Shown here one piece after another: positions 49,280-60,440 of a DNA stretch of 64,000 nucleotides. Where the stretch lies: positions 119,260,957-119,324,956 of the forward strand of contig JBCNJP010000007.1 of the NCBI GenBank assembly GCA_039602395.1. Direction: 5' to 3'. Position numbers and translations under genes: made by a program. Source of the stretch: Deinandra increscens subsp. villosa. Lineage: Eukaryota > Streptophyta > Magnoliopsida > Asterales > Asteraceae. Under the pieces are notes generated by a model. It had not been told where the DNA came from. It searched no databases and was given only the letters and a program-made list of their open reading frames with translations. Positions within the stretch are counted from its first letter, which is position 1, and every line of letters begins with the position of its first letter.

Positions 49280-49463
49280 ATACGCTGCGTATAACCCAAT
49301 ACGCAGCGTATATAGAACTAATTAATATGACAGACATTCCATACGCTGCGTTTTACGACATACGCTGCGTATGGAATGTTGTAATCAAGACATAATCATT
49401 TCCCAACCAGGATTAGGGTTGCGTAGGGCTTATACGCTGCGTTTTTGGCAATACGCAGCGTAT
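49280..49463. repeat. Hairpin cluster 1 (ATACGCTGCGTAT pairs)
   Basis: Six copies of the 13-mer (four perfect) start at 49280, 49299, 49341, 49360, 49432 and 49451. They form three pairs, each exactly 19 bases start to start. The first pair makes a perfect 13-bp stem with a 6-base loop. Confidence 0.95.
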
Positions 49464-49591
49464 ACATAATTTTTCTTTCATTAAAAACTACAACTTAAAA
49501 GAAAACCATTTAAAAAGTTCTTTCATTAAAAATAAAATAAAAGACAACAAAATAAATTAAAACATCACAACTTAAAAGAAAACACGAACGC

Positions 49592-49990
49592 CTATATATA
49601 ACGATTAAACGTGAAAATAGGATCTTCGGGGTTGTTGATGTATGGCCTCAAAAAAGCCCAAACGCCTGCGTATATAAAGCTCTTGCCATTTTCAGTTTTG
49701 TACTCGTTCAACGACCTTCGCAGCACTGAGCTTATACCCTCCGCGCCATATTGTCGCTCGAGTCGTACATAGATATCATTAAAAGTTCGTGCATTCGATT
49801 GCAAGGCCCACCATTTCGCCCTGATAAAGTTCCCGTTTACATCTTCCACACCACGTCGCCGTTTGAAGTCATCAATCACGGCAGGCCAAAACTCGTTTGG
49901 CGGGCGTCCATCATTCCAATTGTGTGCGACGTTAACGAAAGATTGTGCCACCGCTACGTCGTCTTCGGACTTCCAACTACGCCTATTCAT
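49592..49990 (-). CDS. SANT/Myb-like open frame (Harbinger ORF1-like)
   Basis: A 132-codon frame starting M-N-R-R-S-W-K-S-E-D-D-V-A-V-A-Q-S-F, then F-W-P-A-V-I-D-D-F, a K-W-W-A-L-Q block, F-N-D-I-Y and G-K-S-F-I-Y-A-G-V-W. This three-helix layout with spaced Trp residues matches the plant Myb/SANT-like proteins that accompany PIF/Harbinger transposases and are often annotated as glutathione S-transferase T3-like. It has no stop within the domain. TATA-like sequence TATATAGTAG lies just upstream near 50030. It could be the transposon's own accessory protein or a captured copy; no DDE transposase is visible in the block. Confidence 0.55.
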   Translation of the reverse strand: MNRRSWKSEDDVAVAQSFVNVAHNWNDGRPPNEFWPAVIDDFKRRRGVEDVNGNFIRAKWWALQSNARTFNDIYVRLERQYGAEGISSVLRRSLNEYKTENGKSFIYAGVWAFLRPYINNPEDPIFTFNRYI

Positions 49991-50626
49991 TGTGAATGCT
50001 TGTGAAAGTTTATAAAATATATGGGGTATATATAGTAGAAGAATAGAAGTAGAGAGGGAAGTAGAGAGGAGTTGGAGTGGTGTGTGAGATGTTTAAAGTG
50101 GGGTATTTATAGGTAAAAGAGGGTTTAAATTAAAAAAAAAACCCTCAACGGTAAAAAATTTACGGTAAAAAATTTAGCCGTTGAACGGCTATTTTTTTAT
50201 TCACCTCATCTTCTCGGCGTTAAAGGGCTAACGCCCCTCGCCACCCTCTCCTCTATAACGCCCCTATAACGCCCCACCGTAGTTTTTTTAACAATTTAAA
50301 TTCTTAACAATTTAAATTCTTAACACAAACACAAACACATTAAATTCTTAACAATTTAAAAAAGTTATCCCTTTAAATTCTTAACAATTTAAATTCTTAT
50401 AACGCCCCTAAAACACAAACACATTAAATTCTTAACAATTTAAAAAAGTTTTTTTGTTGCCTTGGAGCTTGAGGCTTCCCATTTCACCCGGGTCTTAGTA
50501 TAGTTATTCAACCCAACCACATTGACTGCTCAACCTTTTTGTAGGTTTTTCCACACCCACATGTATATGTTATTCTAATATAGTTCAAAAGAAAGAAAGA
50601 AAGAAAAAAAAGGCCATATTACATAC

Positions 50627-51985
50627 CTGCAGGATATAGCTATTTTCTTGAATAGCTGGCCCACTTTCTTCTTTTTGCGAAACGAAATCAGAGTTTCTTC
50701 ACATTTTGCAAGAACCTTTTCCATGCTAAGATTTGAATCCTTCAACAGTGTCTGCACAAATATATTATAGAGAAAATAAGGAGAAAACTTTGTGAACCCT
50801 ATTAATTTTACTCAGTAAGCACTTGCAACATTGATAATTATAATATACATAGAGAGAGAGAACCTTGTTAAGATGAACATGACCAACAAGCCCAGCATCA
50901 TCTGTTACAGCATCAGTTGTTCCTTGCTGTCTTCTATATCTGTGGGTAAAATTTTAAAGAACATGAGAGTTATACAGCCAGAAACAATGTTCTAACATTA
51001 TTAAAACATAACAGATTCAATTCTTCAATAAATATTAACTGGAAAAGACTAATAGGTAACATAGAGAATAAGAAATTACTCTATTAAAAATTCCACATCC
51101 ACGTCCTTAAGGCTGACTTTTCGCAGATGATTTTTAACCTTATATGCTGCTTTCTCACGACAATGTTCCTTCCCACAATCACAATCTTTTAAATAAAGCA
51201 CAACCCGTCGATCATTATGAACATTCTTAAAATTCACTCCACATTGCAGAATCTCCTACATAGTGGAAAGCAGAGAAGGATTTATTAGTTTCACCTTTTA
51301 ACCATGTAATTAAGAAGAACTAGGGGTAAATAAATTACCTTCATCATATTCCATGAGTTGTTGCTACTTTGGAGAAGAATCAAGAACCGCCTTATATGCA
51401 GACTTTGACATGGCAGTTGCAGCCAATACTCCAAATGGTTCACCAGCATCGAACAGATTATTTGTCATTGCCCCGTACTCAAATTGGATTATTGAGTTCC
51501 TACAATCATTTCTCACAATTTCATCATAGCAGATGACCACATCTCTTACCCATGGATGAAATCTTAGAATAAATTCAGAGATGGGATTCTTACATGCCCG
51601 AAGATTTTTCTCGAGTTGCATGTCAATTACCTCATTGTAATTAGAGCTCAAGTGATAGGTGCAACTTCTAGTAGTTGGTCTTCTATGCTTCTTATAGCAT
51701 CCTTTGAAATCACAAAATCCTCCAAACTAAGACTAAAGCCTTCACTACATAAAAATTAAAAAAAACATTGGATGCAGGGTGTTAAAAAGCTTCTCTCGGG
51801 CCTTTGCTAAAAAATAGTATGCTAATCATTTCAGTAAAGATGGAATGCAATGCATCACTACTATAATCCAACTTTAAGATCTTGCTATCCCTAATCACAA
51901 ACTTATCACCCAAACAGTCAAACCCACGAGGTAGAGCAGTCTCAAAAAGCTCCAAAAATCTATTGAAGGTTTGGGCAATGGATTG
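50627..51985 (-). pseudogene. NRPD1: RNA polymerase IV largest-subunit (NRPD1) gene fragment
   Basis: Minus-strand exons: about 51985-51790 (F-N-R-F-L-E-L-F-E-T, then a stop), about 51672-51339, 51255-51080, 50939-50864 and 50751-50627. They encode V-V-I-C-Y-D, N-S-I-I-Q-F-E-Y-G, G-E-P-F-G-V-L-A-A-T-A-M-S and A-Y-K-A-V-L-D-S-S-P, then K-D-C-D-C-G-K-E-H-C, V-S-L-K-D-V-D-V-E-F-L-I-E-Y-R and G-H-V-H-L-N-K-T-L-L-K-D. This is the second half of the catalytic subunit of the plant-specific Pol IV, which makes siRNA precursors for RNA-directed DNA methylation. GT-AG splice sites survive at four junctions, but the first exon has stops and a one-base loss after D-S-S-P shifts frame. Both ends of the gene are missing, so it is a fragment, probably carried by the surrounding insertion. 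NRPE1 (Pol V) is the less likely alternative. Confidence 0.75.
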
Positions 51986-52092
51986 GAGGTAAAAGGTGCC
52001 AACTGTGAACTTGGACTTTGTTAAATAAATAATTACTGAAAAGTGTTACAGACCTGAAAATTACAATACGCTCTTCAACCAATTCTTTAACA

Positions 52093-52358
52093 ATACGCAG
52101 CGTATAGGTTGACTATGAAAATTACAACTTAAGGTTTCTAGTACGGTGAAATTATAAAAATTACTATTTGTTATAATTTAAAAAAAATAAAGGTAAACAA
52201 ACACAAACACAAAACCACCAAATTTATTCAGTTTAGTATACGCTGCGTATTTAACTATACGCAGCGTATAAGTAAATTCTATTTTCAGAGAATGTCAGGT
52301 CTGTAACTTTGTCGGTAAAAAGTCTAATACGCTGCGTATTGTAGCATACGCAGCGTAT
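52093..52358. repeat. Hairpin cluster 2 (ATACGCTGCGTAT pairs)
   Basis: Five perfect copies of the 13-mer start at 52093, 52238, 52257, 52327 and 52346. The last four form two pairs at exactly 19-base spacing, each a 13-bp stem with a 6-base loop. Together with cluster 1 they edge the insertion. Confidence 0.95.
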
Positions 52359-52540
52359 TGGGATGTCCAAATAGACGCTTCGTTTTGGAAATGAGAGTGA
52401 AGAAGAGAAGAAATGAAATTTGTGTGTTAGAAGAAGTACGGACTGCAGGCCTTTTGTGTGCTCCTGTGGTGGACACAGAGAATGGGTGGTACTGTCTATT
52501 TATTTATTTTAGAGGAACGTACTATTTTTTTACTTGATCA

Positions 52541-53010
52541 ATGTACAAGTTGTTTTTTGTTTTGTTTTTTTGTGGTAGGAAGTCGGTGTTTGTCAACGGG
52601 GCTCCAAAGAGAGGGTTCACGGTTACTAAAGGGTTTCGCCTTTGTCTCTTTTTTTCTTTCTTTATTGCTATGGAATGCCTTCATCTTATGACGGTTAGGG
52701 CAGTGAACGTTGGCACCTTCAAGGGCGTTCACCTCCCGGGTGGGGGTCTGGTCTTATCCCACAATTTTAATGCCGATGATGCATTCTTTATCGGGGCTTA
52801 AAATTTTGCTTCAAAAAGAGCTTACTTTTTGGGGTCGGTGTGAGATTGGACTTGGTTCATGATTTAGCTAGGAACATTAACTGTGTGGTTGGTTCTTTCC
52901 ATGTCTTGGTGGTAGGGGTAACTCTTGTTAAGTCGGTGCTGGGTGGCATCCCATTATATTACATTTTCGTCTTCCGTGTTCCTTCTCAGGTTATCAAGAA
53001 ATGTTCACAT
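52541..53010 (+). pseudogene. LINE reverse transcriptase relic
   Basis: Fragments in different frames decode as V-F-V-N-G-A-P-K-R-G-F, A-M-E-C-L, L-S-H-N-F-N-A-D-D-A-F-F (degenerate catalytic FADD region) and V-T-L-V-K-S-V-L-G-G-I-P-L-Y-Y, all standard plant LINE blocks. Multiple frame breaks show decay. Confidence 0.75.
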
Positions 53011-53317
53011 CAAGGGGAGAGTGTAAAATGATGTGCCATTTCCTTTTCACGTGATGGATTCATGCACATGTGCATGAAGGATTAGAGGCCAATAAAAAAA
53101 GTCCGGTTCTTTTGGGATGACCCATTAAGCTCGGAGTTTAGTTAGTTTGTTAAGTTTTTCCTTATAAATATGCAGTAGTTATAGCTCTTTTCAATCAGCC
53201 GAAATTGCCTTGTATTTTTCTTTCAAGTTTGTAATCATTCGACTACAAGTGGCCGGTTAGTAATAAAACAAGCATTCGGCACTTTGATTCTATATAATTG
53301 TGATCTGATTAACCAAA

Positions 53318-53774
53318 ATGAGGCATAGTTGAAGCAAACTTTAGTCGTTTATTAACTACTCAATCTGTCTATCCTACACGATTGACACCTTCAAAATTTA
53401 TAAATTTTTGTGCATCTGATCAAGTTATGAATTCTTTCTTTTCTACTCAAATATTCAAGAGTCACTCGATTAATATCTTCAACATGATACATCATCATAT
53501 CATATTATAAATGAGTTAAAATTATTGCTTTTAGGCATAGCCAATTATGGTAAAAAGATGTAAAGATCACTAGCATGTTGAGATGACACAAACACAGTTC
53601 TAGTGAATCACAAAGAAGTGACAGAGTAACTTACAAATATCAAATAGAGTAGGCTTTCTTCATATGATATTCTAGGTTTTGGCTGTAGTTTCTTTCCTAT
53701 AAGCTTGTAGTCTCTCTTTCAATTTCTTACTCTCTTCAAAATTTGCCTTCCTCTTTGCTGCTTTCTGCCAGTGA
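53318..53774 (-). pseudogene. Duplicated CMC2 last exon and flank
   Basis: Nearly the same as 60448-60912. On the minus strand it encodes K-A-A-K-R-K-A-N-F-E-E-S-K-K-L-K-E-R-L-Q followed shortly by a stop, matching exon 3 of the CMC2 gene. The first two exons are absent. It is a partial segmental copy. Confidence 0.85.
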
Positions 53775-53982
53775 TTTACTAAAGAAACTCAAGCATATAT
53801 GAATTAAATATTTAAATCACACCAAAGCACCAAACTACTACTCATTCATACATTCCAAATTTCATAAACTCCACAATCTAAATCAACCAAAGTTGAATAA
53901 TATTCATAAACATTGAAAAAGATAGGTTCAAAAATATAAAAACACATTCTTTACTAATTTGATTCCTCCTCTCTTTTTCCCC

Positions 53983-55372
53983 TCATCTTTGCTGATATCT
54001 CCTCCTGTAACAAAGACAAAAAGCAAAACATGAGATATATTGTTGGAATAATTGGATCATCAAGCACTAACAAACAAACACAACCGACTTTATGTGACTA
54101 ATCACAAGTCACGAACACTAATAGTATTATTAATAATGAAAAGCAATACACGGTATAAAGACTCCTAATTACATATCTATTTATACTAAAACCACACCCG
54201 AAAAAACAAGAAGTCGCTAATCTACATAGGCTATATGTAGTCATGAAGCCCCACCATGAGGCGTTATCTGCGAACCCAGTAAACAAGGAGCTCTATGACT
54301 TAAAATTGTGTACTCATAAAGCCCTCTCATTATTACCCAATTAATACTTTTTTTTAAAAAAAATTCTTACATAAATACATGGACCAATGAGAAATGAGAA
54401 AGATAAGAGGGGGATGCGCGATAATGGTCATGGGGCTTCCGGATTTTTCTCCATCTAGGGGTGGTGCTGGGATGCTATGGGGGCGCCACTTCAACCGTTA
54501 ATCAAGATTCACCCTTTTGAAAGTCAAGCTTTGGGATTTCTTTAAATAATACATGATTAGAGAAGTAAAGGTTTTTGCTATACCTAAATGGGTCATTGAG
54601 GTTTGTTTAACCGAGAGACATACAAAGAAACTTACTTACCCAGAGCATCTTAACTTGTGCTCGTCAATTTCATCCTCAACTTTCAGAACCTCTGCCTTCT
54701 TTTCATTAATCTTCAAAGCCAGCTAAAATAAAAATATCTAAATGGGTCATTTGGGTTTGTTAAACAAAGGAGAGATATGTAACACAGAATTTTGAATCTG
54801 TTGAAAAATGATGACTCACTCACCTGGAGCTCCGCAAGTTCAGCCTCTAATTCTAATTTGAGGCGTTCATCATCATCAGAAACCATTTCACCAGCAAATT
54901 TCTCCTTGTGTTCCCACTAATCAATTAATTATATAACATAGCGAGGTAAATGGGTCATTTAATTAAATTAGGTTTGTTTAACAAAACAAAAGAGATAACA
55001 TAAGTACATAACATATAACTTGTTGAAAAATCAATCGATCACCTTGAGGTCGGCAAGTTCATCTTCTAGTTTCTGGACCTCTGCATTCTTCTCAGCGAGT
55101 TCCGCAGAAAGATCTTGGAGGATCCCCATGGAGCCTCGCAACATGTCTTTAGATCTTGCCCAGTAGTGATACAAGAAGGACTCGATCACACCCACCCTTT
55201 CCTCGGGAGGTGCGTCGGTCATCCGCCGGTGGATTGCGGAGGGGATGTACATAGAGCAGAGTTGGGCCAGCTGCAAAGGGTTCACCACCCCCTGCGCCAC
55301 TAGGGCTGCGTAGTAACACCCCGTAACGCAGGTCTCGGTTCCATGCAATTCTCGACACATAACGCAAGGCAT
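53983..55372 (-). CDS. LBD-like (LOB-domain) gene 2, four exons
   Basis: Exons on the minus strand: 55372-55043, 54916-54824, 54722-54640, 54004-53983 (TGA). Total 528 bases, 175 residues, the same length as gene 1 although individual exons differ. The start was placed at M-P-C-V-M-C by comparison with gene 1; an upstream in-frame ATG exists but the extension is not conserved. The Cys block is C-X2-C-X8-C-X3-C, one residue shorter than in gene 1. The rest follows as A-P-P-E-E-R, a middle helix block and a Leu/Glu-rich coil (K-L-E-D-E-L-A-D-L). Splice sites and phases agree throughout. As in gene 1, assignment to the LBD plant transcription-factor family is a structural-motif judgement. Confidence 0.6.
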
Positions 55373-55479
55373 TTTGTGTGTTGGGGAAGAAAATGATTCC
55401 AAGTTGATTGCTTGCTTTGGAAATGAAATCAATTGGTTGTGTGTTTTAAGGACGGACTGCAGGCGAACACAGAGCAGAA

Positions 55480-56677
55480 AATGGGTGAAGTGGCATGCCC
55501 CCTTTACATTTATATTGTACGTGATACGTGACAAGTAAAAAAAGAGAATGAACTATTTTTTTATTAGAAAATGTACCAAGTATTTTAGTGTAAAAGTTTT
55601 AACTTATAACTTTTTTTTCTTGTTTAGATATTATTTTATTATCAAACTATTCTATTTTTTATTGGCCATCAATATACAAGTATTTATGCAAAATATATAC
55701 AATGAAGGTTAGGAAAAATAAATAAATAAGAATTTCATATAACTCATTATAGATGTGAACAAAAAGGTTAGTGTCATTGAATCGTTCAAACGAGTGTATA
55801 TCTATGTTGATCGGTTATATATTGTTCTTTTTTCATGGTTTACGCCTTACGGTTTACATCTTGAAACCAATAGTCAGCTTTCATTATTTAGATCCTAAAC
55901 ATTATTTGGGACTCTGACATATTCTATGTTTAACTAGTTGAGTAGTAACATTTTTTTTCTAACGAATAATGGTATGATGTTTATATTTCTTAAATATTTG
56001 AGTCTTTTCGGCTAATGATCTTAGATTTTTCTATTAAACAAAAGAGCTCAGTCGATTTACATATGAGATACTAGTTACGTAATTATACCACACCTCTCAT
56101 GCGTTAATTCACAAACCCTAGAAACCTCATCCTCTCATGCTCCAAATCTTTACACGGTTTTAATAATGTCATAAACGTTCTAATATTTTTATGAAGAAAA
56201 AAAAACATGTTAAATTCAAACTCAAACTCGTTTGGCTCCGCATCATGTCATGTTAAATCACTTCATCCGTGTCCCATTTCTCACACCGAGGTCTAACGCC
56301 TCTTTTGGGTACTGATGATTAAGGTTGTTGCTTATATGTTTTAGTTTCGTAGTAGGGAGAGATTGTGATTCAGAAACAAAATCAGGTGACATGGGTTGGG
56401 TTTCAAGAACGAAATCGGCGGTGACTTGTATAAGTTGTTGCCAATTAGCAAAAGTGATAAGTTGGGTCAGGTCTCTTTTCAATTGGGGTCAATAACTATT
56501 ACTCTTGAGCTTGTTAGGACTATTCAAGGTGAATACCAGATTAGGGTTATTTAGGTTGAATAATGGGTTGAAGATGTATAGGTTGAAGAACAGGTTGGGA
56601 TGTTCGGGTTTAAAAACCGGTTGGGGTTGTTATTAACTCATTGTGAAATATATTGAAGATTGTTGTAGAATAAAATG
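55480..56677. other. AT-rich intergenic, no gene seen
   Basis: Long A/T runs and no domain-like frame. Confidence 0.6.
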
Positions 56678-57125
56678 TAGACAGTGACTACCGATCTTGC
56701 TTCTTTTAGAAAATGATAATGTTTTCAAGGGTCGTTATGATATTTGTGTTTTGACTTTGCCTATAGTCAAAACTGGGATGTGCAATTTATAAAGTCTATA
56801 TTTAGTAGTGGTATTATACAACATACAAGTGACTAGATGTTTTTGAGATTATGTTGTCTATAGTCAACAAGACTAGTCCCATTATGTTTGATTAAACTAG
56901 ATTATTCTAACCTTTTGCCATTGGAAATCGTAACGCTCGTTATGATAAAGAGAAGAAAACAAACACAAAATTAAGAGGTTTGTTAACACCGTTACAAGCA
57001 GCAGGAAGATATGTTATAAACCACAGATTAGAAAAGTAAGCCACTATACACATAGCAGTGAGAGGTTTTAAAACAGAGGCACACACTCGTAAGCAGTTGG
57101 TTTCTTTTTCTTTTCTTTAGTGAAA
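56678..57125. repeat. Direct repeat, copy 1 (about 440 bp)
   Basis: Matches 58556-58989 closely. It contains AACGCTCGTTAT and TAACACCGTTACAAGCA in both copies. The two copies flank the hAT element below. Confidence 0.9.
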
Positions 57126-57178
57126 AAAAGATTGTGATTTTTAGAACAAAATATAGAAGTGTGAAAAATGGTGGAAAT

Positions 57179-57840
57179 CAGGGGCGAATCTTACTTGTGG
57201 TCAGGGGCGACCCGGTCACTACCGTTTTTTCGCCCAGAAGTCCAGATGATACGTGTACTTTGTTAAAAAAAATTATATTTACCGAGTCGGTCACCACTGA
57301 AAACAGGAGCAGAACTATAAAAACGTAGAGAAGCTAATTCGAAAACAAAAGAATAAAAAATTATCGCCGGAATTATTTCCAGTCGCCGACGAATTGCAGA
57401 AGAAAACTTGGAGTATGAGGAAGATGACAATGTTTGCTCTCAAATCATTTAATTGGGCTTATTTAAATTAAATAATAATATTCGGAATGACACATAACAT
57501 TTGTGTTTATGTCAGTGATATGACAATTCATAAAAGTTCTACTTTTTCAGAAAGTTTTTTAAAACAATTTTAATTTTAAAGTTTTAGTGTTTTTAATTTT
57601 AATAACCCCGTATAAAATTTTAGTTTTGTTGTATTTGATTTTTCACTATCTATATAAATATTTTGCTTATAAGTTTCTAACTTTTGGCTTATTGATTTTT
57701 TCTTTAACGACAAACTACCATACTCATGCTTTATCTCAAATTATAAATCAATATTCGAGTTCAGGTTTGAACCCGAGATCTTCACCAATTAAAACATATG
57801 TCTCTTACCACTAAACCAAAATCTATATACATACATACAT

Positions 57841-57880
<40 letters not shown>

Positions 57881-58327
57881 ATATATATATACATATTGTT
57901 AACCGAGACAAAATTTATAACTTGCTATCCTCTTACCTAACAGGTAAATCTTTGCCTACGTGGATTTTGGTTACATAAACCTATTGATTGATTGCTACTT
58001 TTTTTTATTAGATCTATTATGGGAAAGACAAAAACTCTGGATTACTGAAAAATTTAATTTAGATTTCATAATTGATGAATTCAAATGTCATAAACGGCGT
58101 CGGGCTAAGTTATAAATTTATTCTAGGTACTCACCATTTTTCTCGTATAACCATAAATATTTTAGGTTTTTGTTTGTTACAAAATCCAATATTTATAGTT
58201 TCTATTTTTTGACCCGACCCGAACCGGATGACCGATCCGAACATATACCTTTAAACATAGTGATGGATTTTTTTTTGGGCACATAACTTTCGGTCACCAC
58301 TAGAAATTTTCTCAAGCTCCGCCACTG
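57179..58327. mobile_element. Non-autonomous hAT element
   Basis: Ends CAGGGGCGAATCTTA at the left and, inverted, CAGTGGCGGAGCTTG at the right, with the 8-base target duplication GTGGAAAT at 57171-57178 and 58328-58335. CAGNGGCG ends and an 8-base duplication define hAT elements. The interior is AT-rich with a (TA)n run at 57843-57884 and a minus-strand SINE-like box A/box B pair (57757-57822: GGTTCAAACC and TTTAGTGGTAAGAG on the minus strand). No transposase. Confidence 0.8.
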
Positions 58328-58555
58328 GTGGAAATGAGTTGGTACCCAACGGCTCCGCCGACTTTCAAAATCACGTCCCATGCCCGTGGATTGACTCACG
58401 CCTCCGCCCCATGCCTCTGTCAGTGCTGCAGCGATGCAGTTTTACTGACCGTTAACAAGGTTATGTGGACCACCCCCACCCTCTACCCCAGTCACAAGGG
58501 TATTACACATGGTCTAGGGTAACTGAAAAAGAAAAAGAAAAAGAAAAAAGGCTAA

Positions 58556-58989
58556 ACAGTGACTACTGATCTTGCTTCTCTAGGAAATGATAATGTTTTC
58601 AAGGGTTGTTATGATACTTGTGTTTTGACTTTGCCTATAGTCAAAACAGGGATGTACAATTTATAAGTCTATATAAAGTAGTGGTATTATACAAGTGAAT
58701 TGATGTTTTTGAGATTATGTTTTCTATAGTCAACAAGGACTAGTCCCATAATGTTTGTTTACAACTAAATTATTCTAACCTTTTCTGTTGGAAATCATAA
58801 CGCTCGTTATAATAAAGAAAAGAAAACAAACACAAAATTAAGAGGTTTGTTAACACCGTTACAAGCAACAGAAAGACATGTTATAAACCACAGATTAGAA
58901 AAGTAAGCCACTATACACATAGCAGTGTGAGGTTTTAAAAGAGAGGCACACTCTTAAGCAGTTGGTTTCTTTTTCTTGTCTATAGGGAA
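58556..58989. repeat. Direct repeat, copy 2 (about 440 bp)
   Basis: Second copy of 56678-57125. 58336-58555 between it and the hAT is GC-richer and ends in a GAAAAA repeat; I see no gene in it. Confidence 0.9.
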
Positions 58990-59139
58990 AAAATTGTAAA
59001 TTTTAGATATATATTCAAAGGTAAGACACATATATCAGATCAGATATTCAAAGGTAGCAACATAAACACAAATACACAATAATGAGAAACTGAAAGTAAT
59101 ACATTCAGATAGATCAAAATATAAGGTTGAAGTATGCAT

Positions 59140-60440
59140 ACCACACATTTTGAAGCCTAAAATTGGCTGCTAATTCTAAACATTCACCTTGTTTTCTAGT
59201 ACTAATGACTCCAACACAAAAAACAGCAACTCCAACTTTAAACTCCATAAAGATGTTAAAGACTCAGCTTCTAATTCCATAGGCTTTGAATGGGAAGTTA
59301 GTATAAAGTTATAACCGGAAAATTTTTGGAGAGCATCGTAAACTGTCACGATCAGAAACACTGAATCTGAGCAGGAAAGTCTACCAAAAGAAATCAAACA
59401 TTAGACAAAGGTGGACCATACTTTTCCCAATTGTACTATTAATGGCTAAAGAAATAAAAAGGTTATGTAAAAAAATTCTGAGATTACTAAGAAACCAAAA
59501 GAAAGGTGTGTTTATTGTGTCTTAGTTGAAACTGTTAGTTTCTCAAATGAAACTTAACATTACATGTGATAAGGGAAAACCTAATCTAGAAATCAGATAT
59601 GAGGCATAGATGAAGCTAACTCTACCAGGTCCTAAAAAGAAAATACAGGTTAATGGATTCCTATCAAAATTTATAGATAGTTTACTACAGTTATGATCAT
59701 GTAGATTTGGTATAAAAGTTACGATTTAGTCTATCCGAGTCAATACTTAGCATACACACACACACACACATCACGGCAAAAGAAACCTCAAAAGTTAATA
59801 AGGAACCAAAGCCAAATTATAAAGGTAAACATAAACACAAGCACATTAAGACAATCTGAACATCAGAAGTTAATAAGAAACAGAAAACAAGACATTAAGA
59901 TGGATCAGTAAAAGGTTTGACTACTCATAGAACACATTGTGAAGCCTAAAATTGGCTGCTAATTCTAAACAACAACCCTGGTTCTTATTACTAATGCCTT
60001 GAAAATATCAGTAACTTAAACTTTAACTTCCATATAGATCTTGAAGATTCAGAATCTAAATACATAGGCTTTGAGTTTGTTGTAATGTGAAGTTAGTGTA
60101 AACAAAAACATACTAGAAAGCACCATAAGCTGGAACAAAAGCAGGAAAATTGATTCAGATTAGAAAAACTCTAACCGGTGAACTCAAACATTAGGCTTAA
60201 CTGAACCATACTTTTCCTATTTCTTGTTACTAATAGCAAAGAAAAATATGAGAATTTAGAATTTCCCAAAAAAAATCAGATATTACTAAGAAACCAAAAG
60301 AATGGTTTGTTTATTGTGTCTTAATTGAAATAGGTACTTTCTCATATGAAAATGGAATGTGACATAAAAAATTTCTTTCATGAGGAACATTAAGTGGCAT
60401 AGGTGCACAAACATTACATGTGATAAGGCGAAACTTAAAC
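59140..60440. repeat. Diverged tandem duplication (about 790 bp offset)
   Basis: AAGCCTAAAATTGGCTGCTA occurs at 59153 and again at 59942, followed in the same order by CATAGGCTTTGA, a TACTTTTCC word and ACTAAGAAACCAAAAGAA. It lies downstream of the CMC2 gene and has no coding signal. Confidence 0.8.

Larger units (their letters stand above)
49270..52375. mobile_element. Hairpin-edged insertion carrying a SANT-like frame and NRPD1 fragment
   Basis: The upstream flank of LBD-like gene 2 (55373-55480) reads without interruption from GGGGAAGAAAATGATTCC through TTTGGAAATGA to ACGGACTGCAGGC. For gene 1 the first part is at 49171-49200 and the second at 52387-52452, with about 3.1 kb between. That inserted block begins and ends with clusters of the 13-mer ATACGCTGCGTAT or its complement. 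No transposase was recognised and the exact ends and target duplication are unresolved. I infer a mobile, gene-capturing unit; a recombination-derived block is the alternative. Confidence 0.6.

Noticed and set aside
49280..49463. CRISPR-like array
   Set aside because: The repeats are only 13 bases, palindromic, with 6-base spacers, in a plant nuclear genome; hairpin pairs fit better.
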